Shown here in pieces: positions 16,766 to 25,323 of a stretch of DNA of 57,651 nucleotides. The notes beneath the pieces were generated by a model that worked only from the letters and a program-made list of their open reading frames with translations, ran no database searches and was not told where the DNA came from. The number at the start of each line of letters is the position of its first letter. The stretch's first letter is position 1. The stretch is from the NCBI GenBank assembly GCA_024641545.1, contig JAHECW010000011.1, positions 1 through 57,651 on the forward strand, in the 5' to 3' direction. The position numbers and the translations under genes were made by a program. This stretch comes from Acidobacteriota bacterium (GTDB lineage Bacteria; Acidobacteriota; Thermoanaerobaculia; Thermoanaerobaculales; Sulfomarinibacteraceae).

Positions 16766-17647
16766 CTAGAAAGGGAATCCCAGGTAGATCCTGAGCGACT
16801 TGTGGTTCTTCGCAAAGCGGGCCCCGACACCGTACCAACTGGGAATCTTGATGAACCAGAGCTTGGGGTTGTCGTGGATCTGAAACGAGACACCGATCTC
16901 GATGTGCGAGTCGACACCGAGGTCGAAGCCGTCCTGGCCGACGATCTCCGCAGCATTGATGTAGTAGCGGGGGATCACGAACAACCCCATCGCAGCGCGC
17001 TCCCCCTTGACGTTGAACCACAGGGGAAAGCTGAAATCGCCACCAAGATCGACAAAGGCGACATCGTCGGTTCTCCGCCAATCTTCATCGAAGACCGAGG
17101 TGTACTCGAACCTGCCGCCGGCCGAGAGAATCCACTTCTCGAACGGCCACCGGACGCTGGCGCGGGATCCCACCGACGCCATCCACCGGTGGCCGGGAAC
17201 GTCGAGCGCCTGCAGGCCCCCGATCTGGCCGTAGGGCCGGACCATCCAGCGCTCTCCCACCGGGATCATCAACTCGACCCCCGGCACCACGGTCAGCGTA
17301 TTCAGGCTGGCCGCAATATCGTCGCCTTCGATATCCACGAAACGCACGTCGTTCCATGAGAAGAAAACGCTCAGCCGCAGCCGGATCCCGATCCGCCCGT
17401 CCCGCGGCGTCCGCAGGGTGATGGGCACGGGGATCTCGACGATCGTCGACTCGGTCGAGGTTTCGGGCGACTCTTCGACGGCGGTCAGGTCGATCCCATC
17501 GATGCCGAGCGACAGACCCTGCTCGTGCTGCGCCTCGATCACCGGCGCCGAGAGCAATACCGTCGCGACGAAAATCGGAAACGCAAGCCACACCACCGTG
17601 TGGCCGCGGTCATCAAATCTCCCGCATTTCTTGCTCCGGCCGGTCAT
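16766..17647 (-). CDS. Predicted outer-membrane beta-barrel protein, unknown
   Basis: 293 aa. A long basic N-terminus leads to a signal helix (VVWLAFPIFVATVLLSAPVIEAQ). The rest is rich in alternating hydrophobic strands and ends in aromatic YLGFPF, typical of barrel proteins. I do not recognise the family. It lies downstream of and divergent from the small Cys-rich exported protein; the intergenic GTATAC may hold both promoters. Function cannot be assigned; a porin-like or structural role is possible. Confidence 0.65.
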   Translation of the reverse strand: MTGRSKKCGRFDDRGHTVVWLAFPIFVATVLLSAPVIEAQHEQGLSLGIDGIDLTAVEESPETSTESTIVEIPVPITLRTPRDGRIGIRLRLSVFFSWNDVRFVDIEGDDIAASLNTLTVVPGVELMIPVGERWMVRPYGQIGGLQALDVPGHRWMASVGSRASVRWPFEKWILSAGGRFEYTSVFDEDWRRTDDVAFVDLGGDFSFPLWFNVKGERAAMGLFVIPRYYINAAEIVGQDGFDLGVDSHIEIGVSFQIHDNPKLWFIKIPSWYGVGARFAKNHKSLRIYLGFPF

Positions 17648-17665
17648 CGCATCGAGCCTAACACG

Positions 17666-17675
17666 CCGTATACTG
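17666..17675. promoter_or_regulatory. Possible divergent -10 region
   Basis: CCGTATACTG contains TATACT on the plus strand and TATACG on the minus strand, between two divergent genes. No -35 boxes are clear, so this is tentative. Confidence 0.35.
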
Positions 17676-17749
17676 GGCCGGCATTCGGAATCAAACCGTC
17701 GAGTACTCGCGTTGTCTTGTGAAGGACCATCGCCGAAACGGAGATCATC

Positions 17750-18103
17750 ATGAAACCCACCATCCGTATATCATCTACAACCGCCCTTGTGGCCCTGATT
17801 GTGGTCGCGGTCGCTCCGATCTTCGCCGAGACACCGGCTGCCGAAACCACCATTGGCGACGACAACTGCTGTTTCACGAACCCGCGCTACAGCGGAACCT
17901 GCGAGGTCACGACCGGCCCGGACGAGACCTGCGCCGATGTCCTGGCCTATCTCAACAACCAGGCGAGCGTCGGCAAGACCTACTGCGGAAACACGAAGGT
18001 CCGCGGTGGTTGGGCCGAGATCGAATGCGAGGGCGTGTCGACCGGGTGCACCCCCGCCTCTTCCGACGACCCGGCTGCAAGCCGCGGGCGCACCAGGTTC
18101 TGA
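17750..18103 (+). CDS. Small exported cysteine-rich protein, unknown
   Basis: 117 aa. A signal peptide (about residues 1-26, ending PIFAE) is followed by a mature part with seven cysteines (DNCCF, GTCEV, ETCAD, TYCGN, IECEG, TGCTP), suggesting disulfide bonds in the periplasm or outside. GGAG precedes the ATG by about seven bases. The next gene, the SYLF protein, is 75 bp downstream. I recognise no family. Confidence 0.65.
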   Translation: MKPTIRISSTTALVALIVVAVAPIFAETPAAETTIGDDNCCFTNPRYSGTCEVTTGPDETCADVLAYLNNQASVGKTYCGNTKVRGGWAEIECEGVSTGCTPASSDDPAASRGRTRF

Positions 18104-18178
18104 CCGGGTCGTCCATCGGGTGGTAATATCCGGAGCACGCTGCTTCAAGATCCGAACCTACCGCAGGAGGCATCAACC

Positions 18179-18760
18179 ATGACACCAGTGCGAACCGCCG
18201 CCGCGTTGCTGATCGGTCTCGCCTTTCTCTTCCCCGCGACGAACCTCGTCGCCGAGGACAAGGGCGATGACTGGAAATCGCTCAAGAACGAATCCAAACG
18301 ACTCAAGATCGACGAGATGGCCGACGCGGTCCTCGAGCAGGTGATGAACAGCAACTGGAAGGCCGAAGAGCTCTTCGAGTCCGCGTACGGCTGGGCCGCC
18401 TTCGACAACCTCAAAATCGCATTCCTCATCTCCGGAGGCGGCGGGAACGGGGTTGCCATCCACAGAGCGACCGGCGAGAGGACCTACATGAAGATGGGCA
18501 CCGGCGGTGTCGGTGTCGGCATCGGCGGCCAGTCCTATCAGGTGCTCTTCTTTTTCCAGGACGAGAGGACCTTCAACAACTTCGTCATGAAGGGGTGGAA
18601 AGCGGACGCGTCAGCCCAGGCGGCCGCCGGCACCGACGGCGCCAACGCCACCACCGGTTTCGTCAACGGCGTCGCCGTCTGGCAGATCACCGAAAAGGGC
18701 CTCATGGCCTCGGCCGACATCTCGGGAACGAAATACTGGAAGAACAAGAAGCTGAACTAG
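18179..18760 (+). CDS. SYLF-domain (Ysc84-like) exported lipid-binding protein
   Basis: 193 aa. A signal peptide (about 1-25, ending LVAED) precedes the SYLF/Ysc84 domain (AYGWAAFDNLKIAFLISGGGGNGVA, GTGGVGVGIGGQSYQVLFFF, GLMASADISGTKYW). In eukaryotes this domain binds phosphoinositides; bacterial versions are secreted and poorly characterised. A CAGGAGG ribosome site and a TAATAT at 18124-18129 precede it, and a strong hairpin terminator follows. It is probably transcribed alone. Confidence 0.85.
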   Translation: MTPVRTAAALLIGLAFLFPATNLVAEDKGDDWKSLKNESKRLKIDEMADAVLEQVMNSNWKAEELFESAYGWAAFDNLKIAFLISGGGGNGVAIHRATGERTYMKMGTGGVGVGIGGQSYQVLFFFQDERTFNNFVMKGWKADASAQAAAGTDGANATTGFVNGVAVWQITEKGLMASADISGTKYWKNKKLN

Positions 18761-18762
18761 GT

Positions 18763-18823
18763 CGGATTCTGACCAGCAGAAAATGCGCGGGGCAACCCGC
18801 GCTTTTTTGATGGTCAGAATCCG
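18763..18823. terminator. Nested bidirectional terminator hairpin
   Basis: The inner stem GCGCGGG/CCCGCGC has a GCAA tetraloop, with A4 before and T6 after it. Outside this lies a perfect 13-bp pair, CGGATTCTGACCA (18763-18775) and TGGTCAGAATCCG (18811-18823). The whole can fold into one long hairpin and would terminate in either direction. Confidence 0.85.
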
Positions 18824-19041
18824 AAAGGAGGGGCGCAGGAATCCCAGCCCCTCAGTGATCGCGGAGGTCAGCGCAGCCACCGTCACCAGCAGAGAACCGA
18901 ACCGCTTCCGACCGAAACCGAAGTCCAGAGGTCATGGTCGCAACATCAGGTTTGATTGCACCTGCCGGGGTTTCTTTGGAGAGAACCGCCGGAATTCGTT
19001 TCTTCAAAGACCCTACCGGCGATTTTCTTTTCCGGAGGTCC
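18824..19041. other. Non-coding interval before the arsenic unit
   Basis: No gene is supported here. The track ORFs reaching through it lack ribosome sites and domains. It becomes AT-rich at its end, where the MarR promoter begins. Confidence 0.5.
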
Positions 19042-19077
19042 TTGACAATTTATATTTGTAATATACATTCTTTGTAT
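19042..19077 (+). promoter_or_regulatory. Promoter and operator of the marR-arsM unit
   Basis: TTGACA (19042-19047) is a perfect -35 in a strikingly AT-rich patch. Downstream lies the inverted repeat ATACA-TTCTT-TGTAT (19063-19077), overlapping a second one, TGTA-ATA-TACA (19057-19067). The latter contains the -10 candidates TAATAT and TATACA, though their spacing is short. A repressor bound here would block the promoter, which suits autoregulation by the adjacent MarR protein. Confidence 0.65.
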
Positions 19078-19086
19078 GGAGCAACG

Positions 19087-19596
19087 ATGAGTTCAGAGCA
19101 CGATGCCAGACGACTGATGGAAGCGATCCGGTTGATCGTCCGCCGGTTCTCCCTTGCCGAACGGGCGGACATCGGCTGCTGCGGAATGACGGTCGCCCAG
19201 GCCGCCACGTTGGAGGCGCTGGCCGATGGCGGCCTGCGGCTCGGCGAGCTGGGTCAACGCCTCGGGATTGCACCGAGCACCCTGTCCCGGAATCTCGACC
19301 GGCTGGTGGAGCGTGGTCTGGTCCTTCGCGGCGCCGACCCGAACGACCGCAGGGCCCTCAAAGCCGAGCTCACCAAAGAGGGCCGCCTCTCGGCAACGGC
19401 CGTCCGCCAGAGCGAATTGAATTTCGCCCGTAATATTCTCGACAACCTCCCACCGGGCTCGGCCTCATCCACCCTCGACACCGTGGACTGCCTCCTGACC
19501 GCCGTCCGTTCGGCGACCGAGGGCTGCTGCCCCGGCGCTTACGATCACCTTTTTGCCGGTTCCGGAATACACGTCCATGAAAGGACCGAATCATGA
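19087..19596 (+). CDS. MarR-family regulator with vicinal cysteines, probable arsenic sensor
   Basis: 169 aa from ATG 19087, preceded by GGAG. The winged helix-turn-helix is at about 50-100 (LRLGELGQRLGIAPSTLSRNLDRLVERGLV, DPNDRRALKAELTKEG). Two Cys-Cys pairs, C31-C32 (IGCCGM) and C147-C148 (EGCCPGAYDH), plus C135 are unusual for MarR proteins and could bind trivalent arsenic. Its stop overlaps the arsM start (ATGA), so the two are translationally coupled. An inverted repeat between -35 and ATG is the likely operator. Arsenic sensing is inferred from context and cysteines. Confidence 0.82.
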   Translation: MSSEHDARRLMEAIRLIVRRFSLAERADIGCCGMTVAQAATLEALADGGLRLGELGQRLGIAPSTLSRNLDRLVERGLVLRGADPNDRRALKAELTKEGRLSATAVRQSELNFARNILDNLPPGSASSTLDTVDCLLTAVRSATEGCCPGAYDHLFAGSGIHVHERTES

Positions 19597-20450
19597 CCAA
19601 CCAGATCAGAACAACCACTTCCCCGGAAGAGCTCGTCGCCACGGTCCGCGACAGGTACGGCAAGATTGCCAACGCGGGATCCTGCTGCGCGCCGGCGACC
19701 AACTGCTGCGGCTCATCACCGGTCGGCCTCTCCACCGGCCTCGGCTACAAGGCGGTGGATCTCGACCTGCTTCCCGAGGGCGCGGACCTCGGTCTCGGCT
19801 GCGGCGCCCCGCTCGAGTATCTCGAGCTCCAACCCGGCGAGACCGTGGTCAATCTCGGTTCCGGAGCGGGTATCGACGCCCTCATCGCCGCCCGTGCGGT
19901 GGGCCCCGAGGGCCGCGTCATCGGCGTCGACATGACCCCCGAAATGCTCGCCAAGGCCACCACCAACGCCGCGTCAGCCGGGGCCCATCACGTCGAGTTC
20001 CGCGAGGGTCGGCTCGAGTCCCTGCCCATCGATGACGGCGCCATCGACGCCATCACCTCCAACTGCGTCATCAACCTGGTGCCGGACAAATCCAAGGTCT
20101 TCGCCGAGATCGCCCGGGTGCTCAAACCCGGCGGCCGGCTCGTCGTGTCCGATGTGATGCTCGACGGCGAGCTTCCGGAGGTCATTACCAAGGACGTCAT
20201 GGCCTATGTCGGCTGCGTTTCCGGCGCCATCCAGCGCGACGACTACCTCGCGATGCTCGCCGGGGCCGGCCTGGACGAGATCGAGATCCTCAAAGACGTC
20301 GATTTCCTCGCCACCGTCGCGGATTCGCTGCCCAAGGAGGTCAACGCCGCCATGGCGGAGCTCGGCCTCACCAGCAGGGACCTCGAGGGCGTGGTGCGGT
20401 CGATCACCTATCGCGCGCGGAAAACCGACATCGCAGGTTCTCAACTTTAA
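19593..20450 (+). CDS. arsM: Arsenite S-adenosylmethionine methyltransferase ArsM
   Basis: 285 aa, within the family range. The SAM-binding motif is [13 protein letters not shown] (about 84-96), with D112 in the next strand. Cysteines C70, C157 and C207 correspond in order to the three arsenite-binding cysteines of characterised ArsM; the last two keep the 50-residue spacing. Extra pairs C31-C32 and C38-C39 lie in the N-terminal [13 protein letters not shown] segment. The enzyme methylates As(III) to methylated and volatile arsenicals in the cytoplasm. It is coupled to the MarR gene by an ATGA overlap. The stop codon lies at the border of heptamer array R7b, which supplies the last residues. 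Confidence 0.92.
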   Translation: MTNQIRTTTSPEELVATVRDRYGKIANAGSCCAPATNCCGSSPVGLSTGLGYKAVDLDLLPEGADLGLGCGAPLEYLELQPGETVVNLGSGAGIDALIAARAVGPEGRVIGVDMTPEMLAKATTNAASAGAHHVEFREGRLESLPIDDGAIDAITSNCVINLVPDKSKVFAEIARVLKPGGRLVVSDVMLDGELPEVITKDVMAYVGCVSGAIQRDDYLAMLAGAGLDEIEILKDVDFLATVADSLPKEVNAAMAELGLTSRDLEGVVRSITYRARKTDIAGSQL

Positions 20451-20546
20451 ATTCTTAATTCTTAATTATTTAACATCCGGCGAGACCTCGAACGCGAGCT
20501 GCGCTGAAAATTAAAAATTGAGAATTAAGAATTGAGAATTCATAAT
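20445..20546. repeat. Heptamer-period inverted array (R7b)
   Basis: Left arm AATTCTT-AATTCTT-AATTATT (from 20450) and right arm AAAATTA-AAAATTG-AGAATTA-AGAATTG-AGAATTC (20507-20541) keep a 7-bp period and are nearly reverse complements. It includes the arsM TAA stop. Confidence 0.85.
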
Positions 20547-20555
20547 CGATGGTTC

Positions 20556-21746
20556 ATGCCGCTTGCCCTCGATCTCGCCATCCGCTTCCTGCGCCGCCGG
20601 ACCGGTCGACTGCTCCGGGGCACGGCATTGGCTGCGTTTGCCGCGGTGGCGCTGGCGGTGGCGGCGCTGGTCATCACCCTCGCTCTCATGCGGGGCTATA
20701 CCGACGCCATCGCCGCAGCGCTTCAACAGGGCAACGCACACATGGTCGGTTTCGCCGGCTACCGGATGACCCCCAGCGAGTCGATGGATTTCGCCCGCCG
20801 GATGAGCGATCTCGACGGCATCCGGAGGGCGAGCCCCGTGACCTATCTCTCCGGGCTCATCGATGACCCCGCCGAGCCGACCCGTCCGCTGACCGTCACC
20901 GTCAAGGCGGTCCAGGATCCTCCGGCCTATACCGGATTGCAGGCATGGCCGGAGACCCTGCTCATGCCCGTTATTCTCGGCGCGCGGCTCGCCGATCAGA
21001 TCGGCGCCGCGACCGGCGGGAGCACGACCTTGCGTCTGCCGCCGGACTCGGCCTCGTGGATCGTTCCATCCCTGCGCCTCGAGGTTGCCGGCACTTTCAG
21101 CCTTGCTTTTGCCGAGTTCGACCACCAGTGGATCCTGATTCCCCTCGGCCGGGTCCACGAGGTCATGCCCGACATCGGCGCCGCCGGGGTCGAAATCGAG
21201 CTCGACGACCCGATGGCCGTCGATCGGGTTCGCGAGCCGCTGGAGGCCCGGTTCCCGACCCTGCTCTTCACCGACTGGCGCGAGATGAATCGACCGCTCT
21301 TCGCCGCCCTGCGTTGGCAGACCCTCTCTCTCTTCGTCGTTCTCAGCCTGGTCGTGGCCGTGGCGTCGTTCCAGGTGAGTTCGGCTCTCGTCGTTCTCGC
21401 CATCGACAAGCGGCGGGCGGCCGGCACCCTCCAGGCGCTGGGTGGGACACCGTCCCTGGTGCGGCGGGTGCTGCTCTATTCCGGCGTCCTCCTGGGCGGT
21501 TTCGGTCTCGGCCTGGGCGTCGCGTTCGGTTGTATCGCGAGCTGGTTCCTCAACACCTTCAAGGTGGTCCGATTCCCGGAGGGCCTCGCCCGTGTCTACA
21601 TGGTCGACAACATTCCGTTTCACCCCGCCTTGTACGACCTGGCCGCGGTCATCTCGGTCGGTCTCATTCTGGTGACCGCAGCGTCATTCTGGCCCGCCTG
21701 GCGGGCATCGCGAGAGGACATGGTGAAGGCTCTCAAGGCCGCGTGA
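20556..21746 (+). CDS. LolC/E-FtsX type ABC transporter permease
   Basis: 396 aa from ATG 20556 (MPLALDLAIRFLRRR). One N-terminal membrane helix (about 20-45) is followed by a large periplasmic domain. Three C-terminal helices make up the FtsX-like core (LSLFVVLSLVVAVASFQVSSALVVL, VLLYSGVLLGGFGLGLGVAFGC, VISVGLILVTAASFWPAWRA). The family includes lipoprotein-releasing permeases and FtsX. No LolD/FtsE ATPase is present in the window, which is unusual. An M23 peptidase follows about 95 bp downstream, recalling FtsX regulation of murein hydrolases; that link is inference. Array R7b fills the space before it, leaving no clear ribosome site. Confidence 0.82.
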   Translation: MPLALDLAIRFLRRRTGRLLRGTALAAFAAVALAVAALVITLALMRGYTDAIAAALQQGNAHMVGFAGYRMTPSESMDFARRMSDLDGIRRASPVTYLSGLIDDPAEPTRPLTVTVKAVQDPPAYTGLQAWPETLLMPVILGARLADQIGAATGGSTTLRLPPDSASWIVPSLRLEVAGTFSLAFAEFDHQWILIPLGRVHEVMPDIGAAGVEIELDDPMAVDRVREPLEARFPTLLFTDWREMNRPLFAALRWQTLSLFVVLSLVVAVASFQVSSALVVLAIDKRRAAGTLQALGGTPSLVRRVLLYSGVLLGGFGLGLGVAFGCIASWFLNTFKVVRFPEGLARVYMVDNIPFHPALYDLAAVISVGLILVTAASFWPAWRASREDMVKALKAA

Positions 21747-21842
21747 TCGGGTCTCTGAAACAATCCTCATGAGAAAACGGTTGACGTCGGCATGTGACCG
21801 TCGCCACCGCTGTTGCAGCCGTGAGGAGTAAGATCGAATTCG

Positions 21843-22865
21843 ATGTACGAGATCCAGTTTCACCCAGCGGACATCCGCAAACAGGTCCGTTACTACTTTC
21901 TGTCACGCCAGGGCATGCGATGGCTGTGGCTGATCGGGATTCTGCTGGGCCTCGTCTTCATTGCCGGCGCGGTCCTGACGCCCATCGGTATCCAGTCGTT
22001 GCTCCTGAGCGGCAAACTCCGGATTCTCAACCAACAGAATGAGACGCAGAGGGCGATCCTCGCCCAACGGGTGTCGGCGCTCGATCGGATGGAGCGGCAA
22101 GCGACCCGGGCCCACAACCGCCAGCTCCAGATGAGCCTCATCATGGGTGCGACCCAGACCGCCCAGAGCGGAGGGGGGTATCCGGAGTCGTCACCCATCG
22201 GCGCGTTTTCGGTCCCCGAAGCGGAAATCGCCATCCGGCGAGCCGTCAAACTGGACACCGGAACCAAGGCCCTGCTGACCCTGGCGGACGAGCTCGCCAG
22301 CTTCGCCCGCGCCAATGAAGAACTCACTCGCTCGGTTCCGTCAATCTGCCCCCTTCCCATCGGGAGCTTTGTCCTGACCTCGCCCTTCGGCAACCGCACC
22401 TCGCCCTTCACGAACACCATCGATTTCCACGCCGGCATCGATCTGGCCGCCCGAGAAGGAACCCCGGTACTGGCTCCGGGTGATGCCCGGGTGGTCTACG
22501 CCGGCCGCTTCCCATTGAACCGCAACGTCAGGTGGTGGCGCTACGGCAACGTCGTCGTGCTCAAGCACGGCGAACGCTATGTCTCGATCTACGCGCACTT
22601 GGAGGAGATCCTGGTGAGACGCGGGGCGCAGGTCGTCCGGGGCGAAAAGATCGGGACCGTCGGCAATACCGGCTGGAGCACCTCACCCCATCTCCACTTC
22701 GAGGTTCGACTCACCAACTCCGAAGACAGCGAACCCGAACCCGTCGATCCGAGGATCTTCATCCTCAACTATCAGTGGACCGGTCACGAAGCACTCCTCG
22801 TCAGCGGCCGGCACGCACCGGCGCCTTCGTTCGACCCGCTGCCATCGCGAGTCTGGAGCAGATGA
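21843..22865 (+). CDS. M23-family (LytM) peptidoglycan endopeptidase
   Basis: 340 aa. A cytoplasmic N-terminus and one membrane helix (about 27-55) are followed by a coiled-coil-like stretch (about 55-110). The C-terminal LytM domain (about 185-310) carries the zinc motifs HAGIDLAA and HLHFEV. The enzyme cuts peptidoglycan peptide crosslinks in the periplasm. It overlaps the bactofilin-like gene by ATGA, a pairing seen where bactofilins localise M23 hydrolases for cell shape. Confidence 0.9.
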   Translation: MYEIQFHPADIRKQVRYYFLSRQGMRWLWLIGILLGLVFIAGAVLTPIGIQSLLLSGKLRILNQQNETQRAILAQRVSALDRMERQATRAHNRQLQMSLIMGATQTAQSGGGYPESSPIGAFSVPEAEIAIRRAVKLDTGTKALLTLADELASFARANEELTRSVPSICPLPIGSFVLTSPFGNRTSPFTNTIDFHAGIDLAAREGTPVLAPGDARVVYAGRFPLNRNVRWWRYGNVVVLKHGERYVSIYAHLEEILVRRGAQVVRGEKIGTVGNTGWSTSPHLHFEVRLTNSEDSEPEPVDPRIFILNYQWTGHEALLVSGRHAPAPSFDPLPSRVWSR

Positions 22866-23641
22866 GACCCATGGAAGACACCAAGAACTTTCCCACCATG
22901 ATCATCCCCCAGGGCACCGAGATCGCCGTCAACGAGCAGGGTCAGCTGTCGATCCGCACTCCCGGCAATCTCGTGATCCAGAATTCCGGGGTCTACTCGG
23001 TCATCGAATCAGGTTCGGGATCGGTGCGAATCGACCCGGGCGTGCAGGTGGAAGCGGTCTCGGTGGAAGCCGCCGACTCGTGTTTCGTCGCCGGCGAACT
23101 GACCGCCTGGCGAGTCCAGGCGGACAAGATCATTCTCGAGAAGGGCGCCCAGGCCAACATCATGCTGCAGGAGTCCGAGACCCTCGAGCTCGACCGAAAC
23201 GCCCGTCTGGTCGGGAATTTCGCCTCCGAGAAGGAGCTCTACCTCATGCTCGGGAGGTTCAGCCGGCAGCTGCGGGATCTCCCGGAAGGTCTCTTTGCCG
23301 GGGATCGGCGCAACTCCCTGCCGAACGCCGGCCCCGCGCTCAACCCCCGCAGGGAGGCCGCGGTTGACGCGAGCACATCGAAGGCGAGCGCCAACGCCCC
23401 CGGAGCCAGCCTGCAACAAAAGGAAGAGATGCTGGCGTTGGTCAAGGTGATCGTCGAACGCGAACTCGCCGGCGAGGTCGGCAGCGAGGGGCGGCAAGCC
23501 CTGGAGGAACTCCTCGGGCTGGTCCGATCGAGCAATCTCGAAGCTGTCGGCGAGACCTACTCCGCGCTGATCTCCAAGATTGCGAAGCCGTCGAACGACC
23601 TGCAAAAGGCACGACTGATGCTCGACAGGCTCTTCTCCTGA
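22862..23641 (+). CDS. Bactofilin-like beta-rich protein, tentative
   Basis: 259 aa from ATG 22862, overlapping the M23 stop and preceded by GGAG. Residues about 10-130 are repetitive short beta strands with alternating valine/isoleucine and acidic residues (GNLVIQNSGVYSVIESGSGSVRIDPGVQVEAVSVEA), consistent with a right-handed beta helix like bactofilin. A helical C-terminal region (about 175-259) follows. It is not a canonical DUF583 sequence by eye, so assignment rests on strand pattern and the M23 neighbour. It could form a scaffold for the hydrolase. Confidence 0.55.
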   Translation: MRPMEDTKNFPTMIIPQGTEIAVNEQGQLSIRTPGNLVIQNSGVYSVIESGSGSVRIDPGVQVEAVSVEAADSCFVAGELTAWRVQADKIILEKGAQANIMLQESETLELDRNARLVGNFASEKELYLMLGRFSRQLRDLPEGLFAGDRRNSLPNAGPALNPRREAAVDASTSKASANAPGASLQQKEEMLALVKVIVERELAGEVGSEGRQALEELLGLVRSSNLEAVGETYSALISKIAKPSNDLQKARLMLDRLFS

Positions 23642-23780
23642 GGTCAACGACAGAACCGATTTTCGGCGGTTGAATTCGAGCCTCGCGGCCGACTTTCCGA
23701 TCCCGATCTGTGATGGTACCCTGCCGCCGTGCTTGGTGAAGCTGCACGGACTCCCTCAATTTGACGCGGAGGTGGGGTGG

Positions 23781-24893
23781 ATGACGATGCCGAAACACAC
23801 GGCGCTCTACGACGAACACATCGCGGCCGGCGGCCGCATGGTCGAGTTCGCCGGCTACGAGCTGCCGGTGCACTACACCTCTCTCGTCGACGAGCACACC
23901 TCGGTCAGAACCAGGGCCGGGCTCTTCGATGTCTCGCACATGGGCGAGGTCTTCATCACCGGCCCCGGCGCGCTCGACTTCGTCCAGCTCGTGTCGTGCA
24001 ACGACCACTCGAAGATGACCGTCGGCCGGGCCCAGTACACCGGCCTCATGTACCCCCAGGGGACGTTCGTCGACGACATGCTCGTCCACAAGCTGGCCGA
24101 CGACGAGTACCTTCTGGTCGTCAACGCCGCCAACCGCGCCAAGGATGCGGCCTATCTCGGAGAGCTCGCCGCCGGTCGCGCCGGCGTCGAGGTTCGCGAT
24201 GAGTCCGACAGCTGGTCGCAGCTGGCGGTTCAGGGTCCTCTCGCCGCCGAGATCCTCCAGCCGTCGGTGCGGTCCGATCTCTCCGAGCTCAATCACTTCA
24301 CCTTTGTTTTCACCGAGGTCTGCGGCCGGCGGGCGTTGATCGCCCGCACCGGCTATACCGGCGAGGACGGGTTCGAGGTCTACACCTCGAACGAGGCGGC
24401 GCCCGAGGTCTGGCGGGCGATCCTCGCGGAGGGACGACCCAAGGGTCTGCTCCCGGCAGGACTCGGCGCCCGCGACACCCTGCGCTTCGAAGCCGGGATG
24501 AGCCTCTACGGCCACGAGATCGACGACACCACCACCCCCCTCGAGGCGGGTCTCGGTTGGATCGTCAAGTTCAAGAAGGGCGACTATATCGGTCGCGACA
24601 TCCTCGAGAGCCAGAAGGAAACGGGGCTCGATCGACGCCTCGTCGGCTTCGAAATGATCGACCGTGGAATTGCGCGCCACGGCTATCCCGTTTACCTCGG
24701 CGAGGGCGACCTGGAACCGGTCGGGCACGTGACATCGGGAACCCACTCGCCGACCCTCGGCAGGGCCCTCGGGCTGGCCTACCTCCCCATCGAAGCCAGC
24801 GAGGACGGCACCGAGTTTCTGGTCGAGATCCGCAACCGTCGGGCCGCCGCGAGGGTGGTGCCGATGCCGTTTTACAGGCGAGAGAAAAAGTGA
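23781..24893 (+). CDS. gcvT: Glycine cleavage system T protein (aminomethyltransferase)
   Basis: 370 aa from ATG 23781, eight bases after GGAGG; the track start at 23670 has no support. Family patterns are present: FDVSHMGEV, ARTGYTGEDGFEVY, LGARDTLRFEAGMSLYGHEI and TSGTHSP. GcvT transfers the methylene carbon from aminomethyl-lipoyl GcvH to tetrahydrofolate and releases ammonia. It is the first gene of gcvT-gcvH-gcvPA-gcvPB. I looked for a glycine riboswitch in the 140 bp upstream and saw none. Confidence 0.95.
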   Translation: MTMPKHTALYDEHIAAGGRMVEFAGYELPVHYTSLVDEHTSVRTRAGLFDVSHMGEVFITGPGALDFVQLVSCNDHSKMTVGRAQYTGLMYPQGTFVDDMLVHKLADDEYLLVVNAANRAKDAAYLGELAAGRAGVEVRDESDSWSQLAVQGPLAAEILQPSVRSDLSELNHFTFVFTEVCGRRALIARTGYTGEDGFEVYTSNEAAPEVWRAILAEGRPKGLLPAGLGARDTLRFEAGMSLYGHEIDDTTTPLEAGLGWIVKFKKGDYIGRDILESQKETGLDRRLVGFEMIDRGIARHGYPVYLGEGDLEPVGHVTSGTHSPTLGRALGLAYLPIEASEDGTEFLVEIRNRRAAARVVPMPFYRREKK

Positions 24894-24939
24894 CGCCCAA
24901 AGATCATCGGAAGCAGCACGAATCGGGAAGGAGACAGCC

Positions 24940-25323
24940 ATGAACGTACCCGCCGACCTGAAGTATGGACGGACCCACGAGTGGGCTCGCACCGAGGGCG
25001 ATGTCGTCGTCGTGGGAATCACCCACTACGCCCAGGACCAGCTTGGGGAGGTCGTCTACGTCGAGCTTCCCGAGGTCGGAATCGGGGCCAACGCCGCCGA
25101 GGAGCTCGGAACCCTCGAGTCGGTCAAGGCCGTGTCCGAGTTCAACTCGCCGGTGGGCGGAGAGGTGGTCGAGGTCAACGACCGCCTCGAGGACGAGCCG
25201 AATCTGGTCAACGAAGACCCGTACGGCGAGGGTTGGCTGGTCAAGATCAGCGGAACCACCGAGGGCGAAGACCTGTTGGAGGCCGCGGACTACATCGCCA
25301 TGATCGAGGCGGAAAGCACCTGA
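24940..25323 (+). CDS. gcvH: Glycine cleavage system H protein
   Basis: 127 aa. The lipoyl domain carries K63 in LGTLESVKAVSEFNSP, the lipoylation site. It shuttles the aminomethyl group between GcvP and GcvT. AGGAG precedes the ATG. The stop overlaps the gcvPA start (TGATG). Its lipoyl group would come from LipA, encoded at 49.8-50.7 kb in this window. Confidence 0.96.
   Translation: MNVPADLKYGRTHEWARTEGDVVVVGITHYAQDQLGEVVYVELPEVGIGANAAEELGTLESVKAVSEFNSPVGGEVVEVNDRLEDEPNLVNEDPYGEGWLVKISGTTEGEDLLEAADYIAMIEAEST

Noticed and set aside
18783-19061. 92-aa ORF between the SYLF gene and marR
   Set aside because: It starts inside the terminator hairpin, has basic low-complexity content, and runs through the marR promoter.
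23642-23780. Glycine riboswitch before gcvT
   Set aside because: I looked for the conserved tandem-aptamer sequence and stems and found none; only the end of the bactofilin-like gene leader and a GGAGG are visible.
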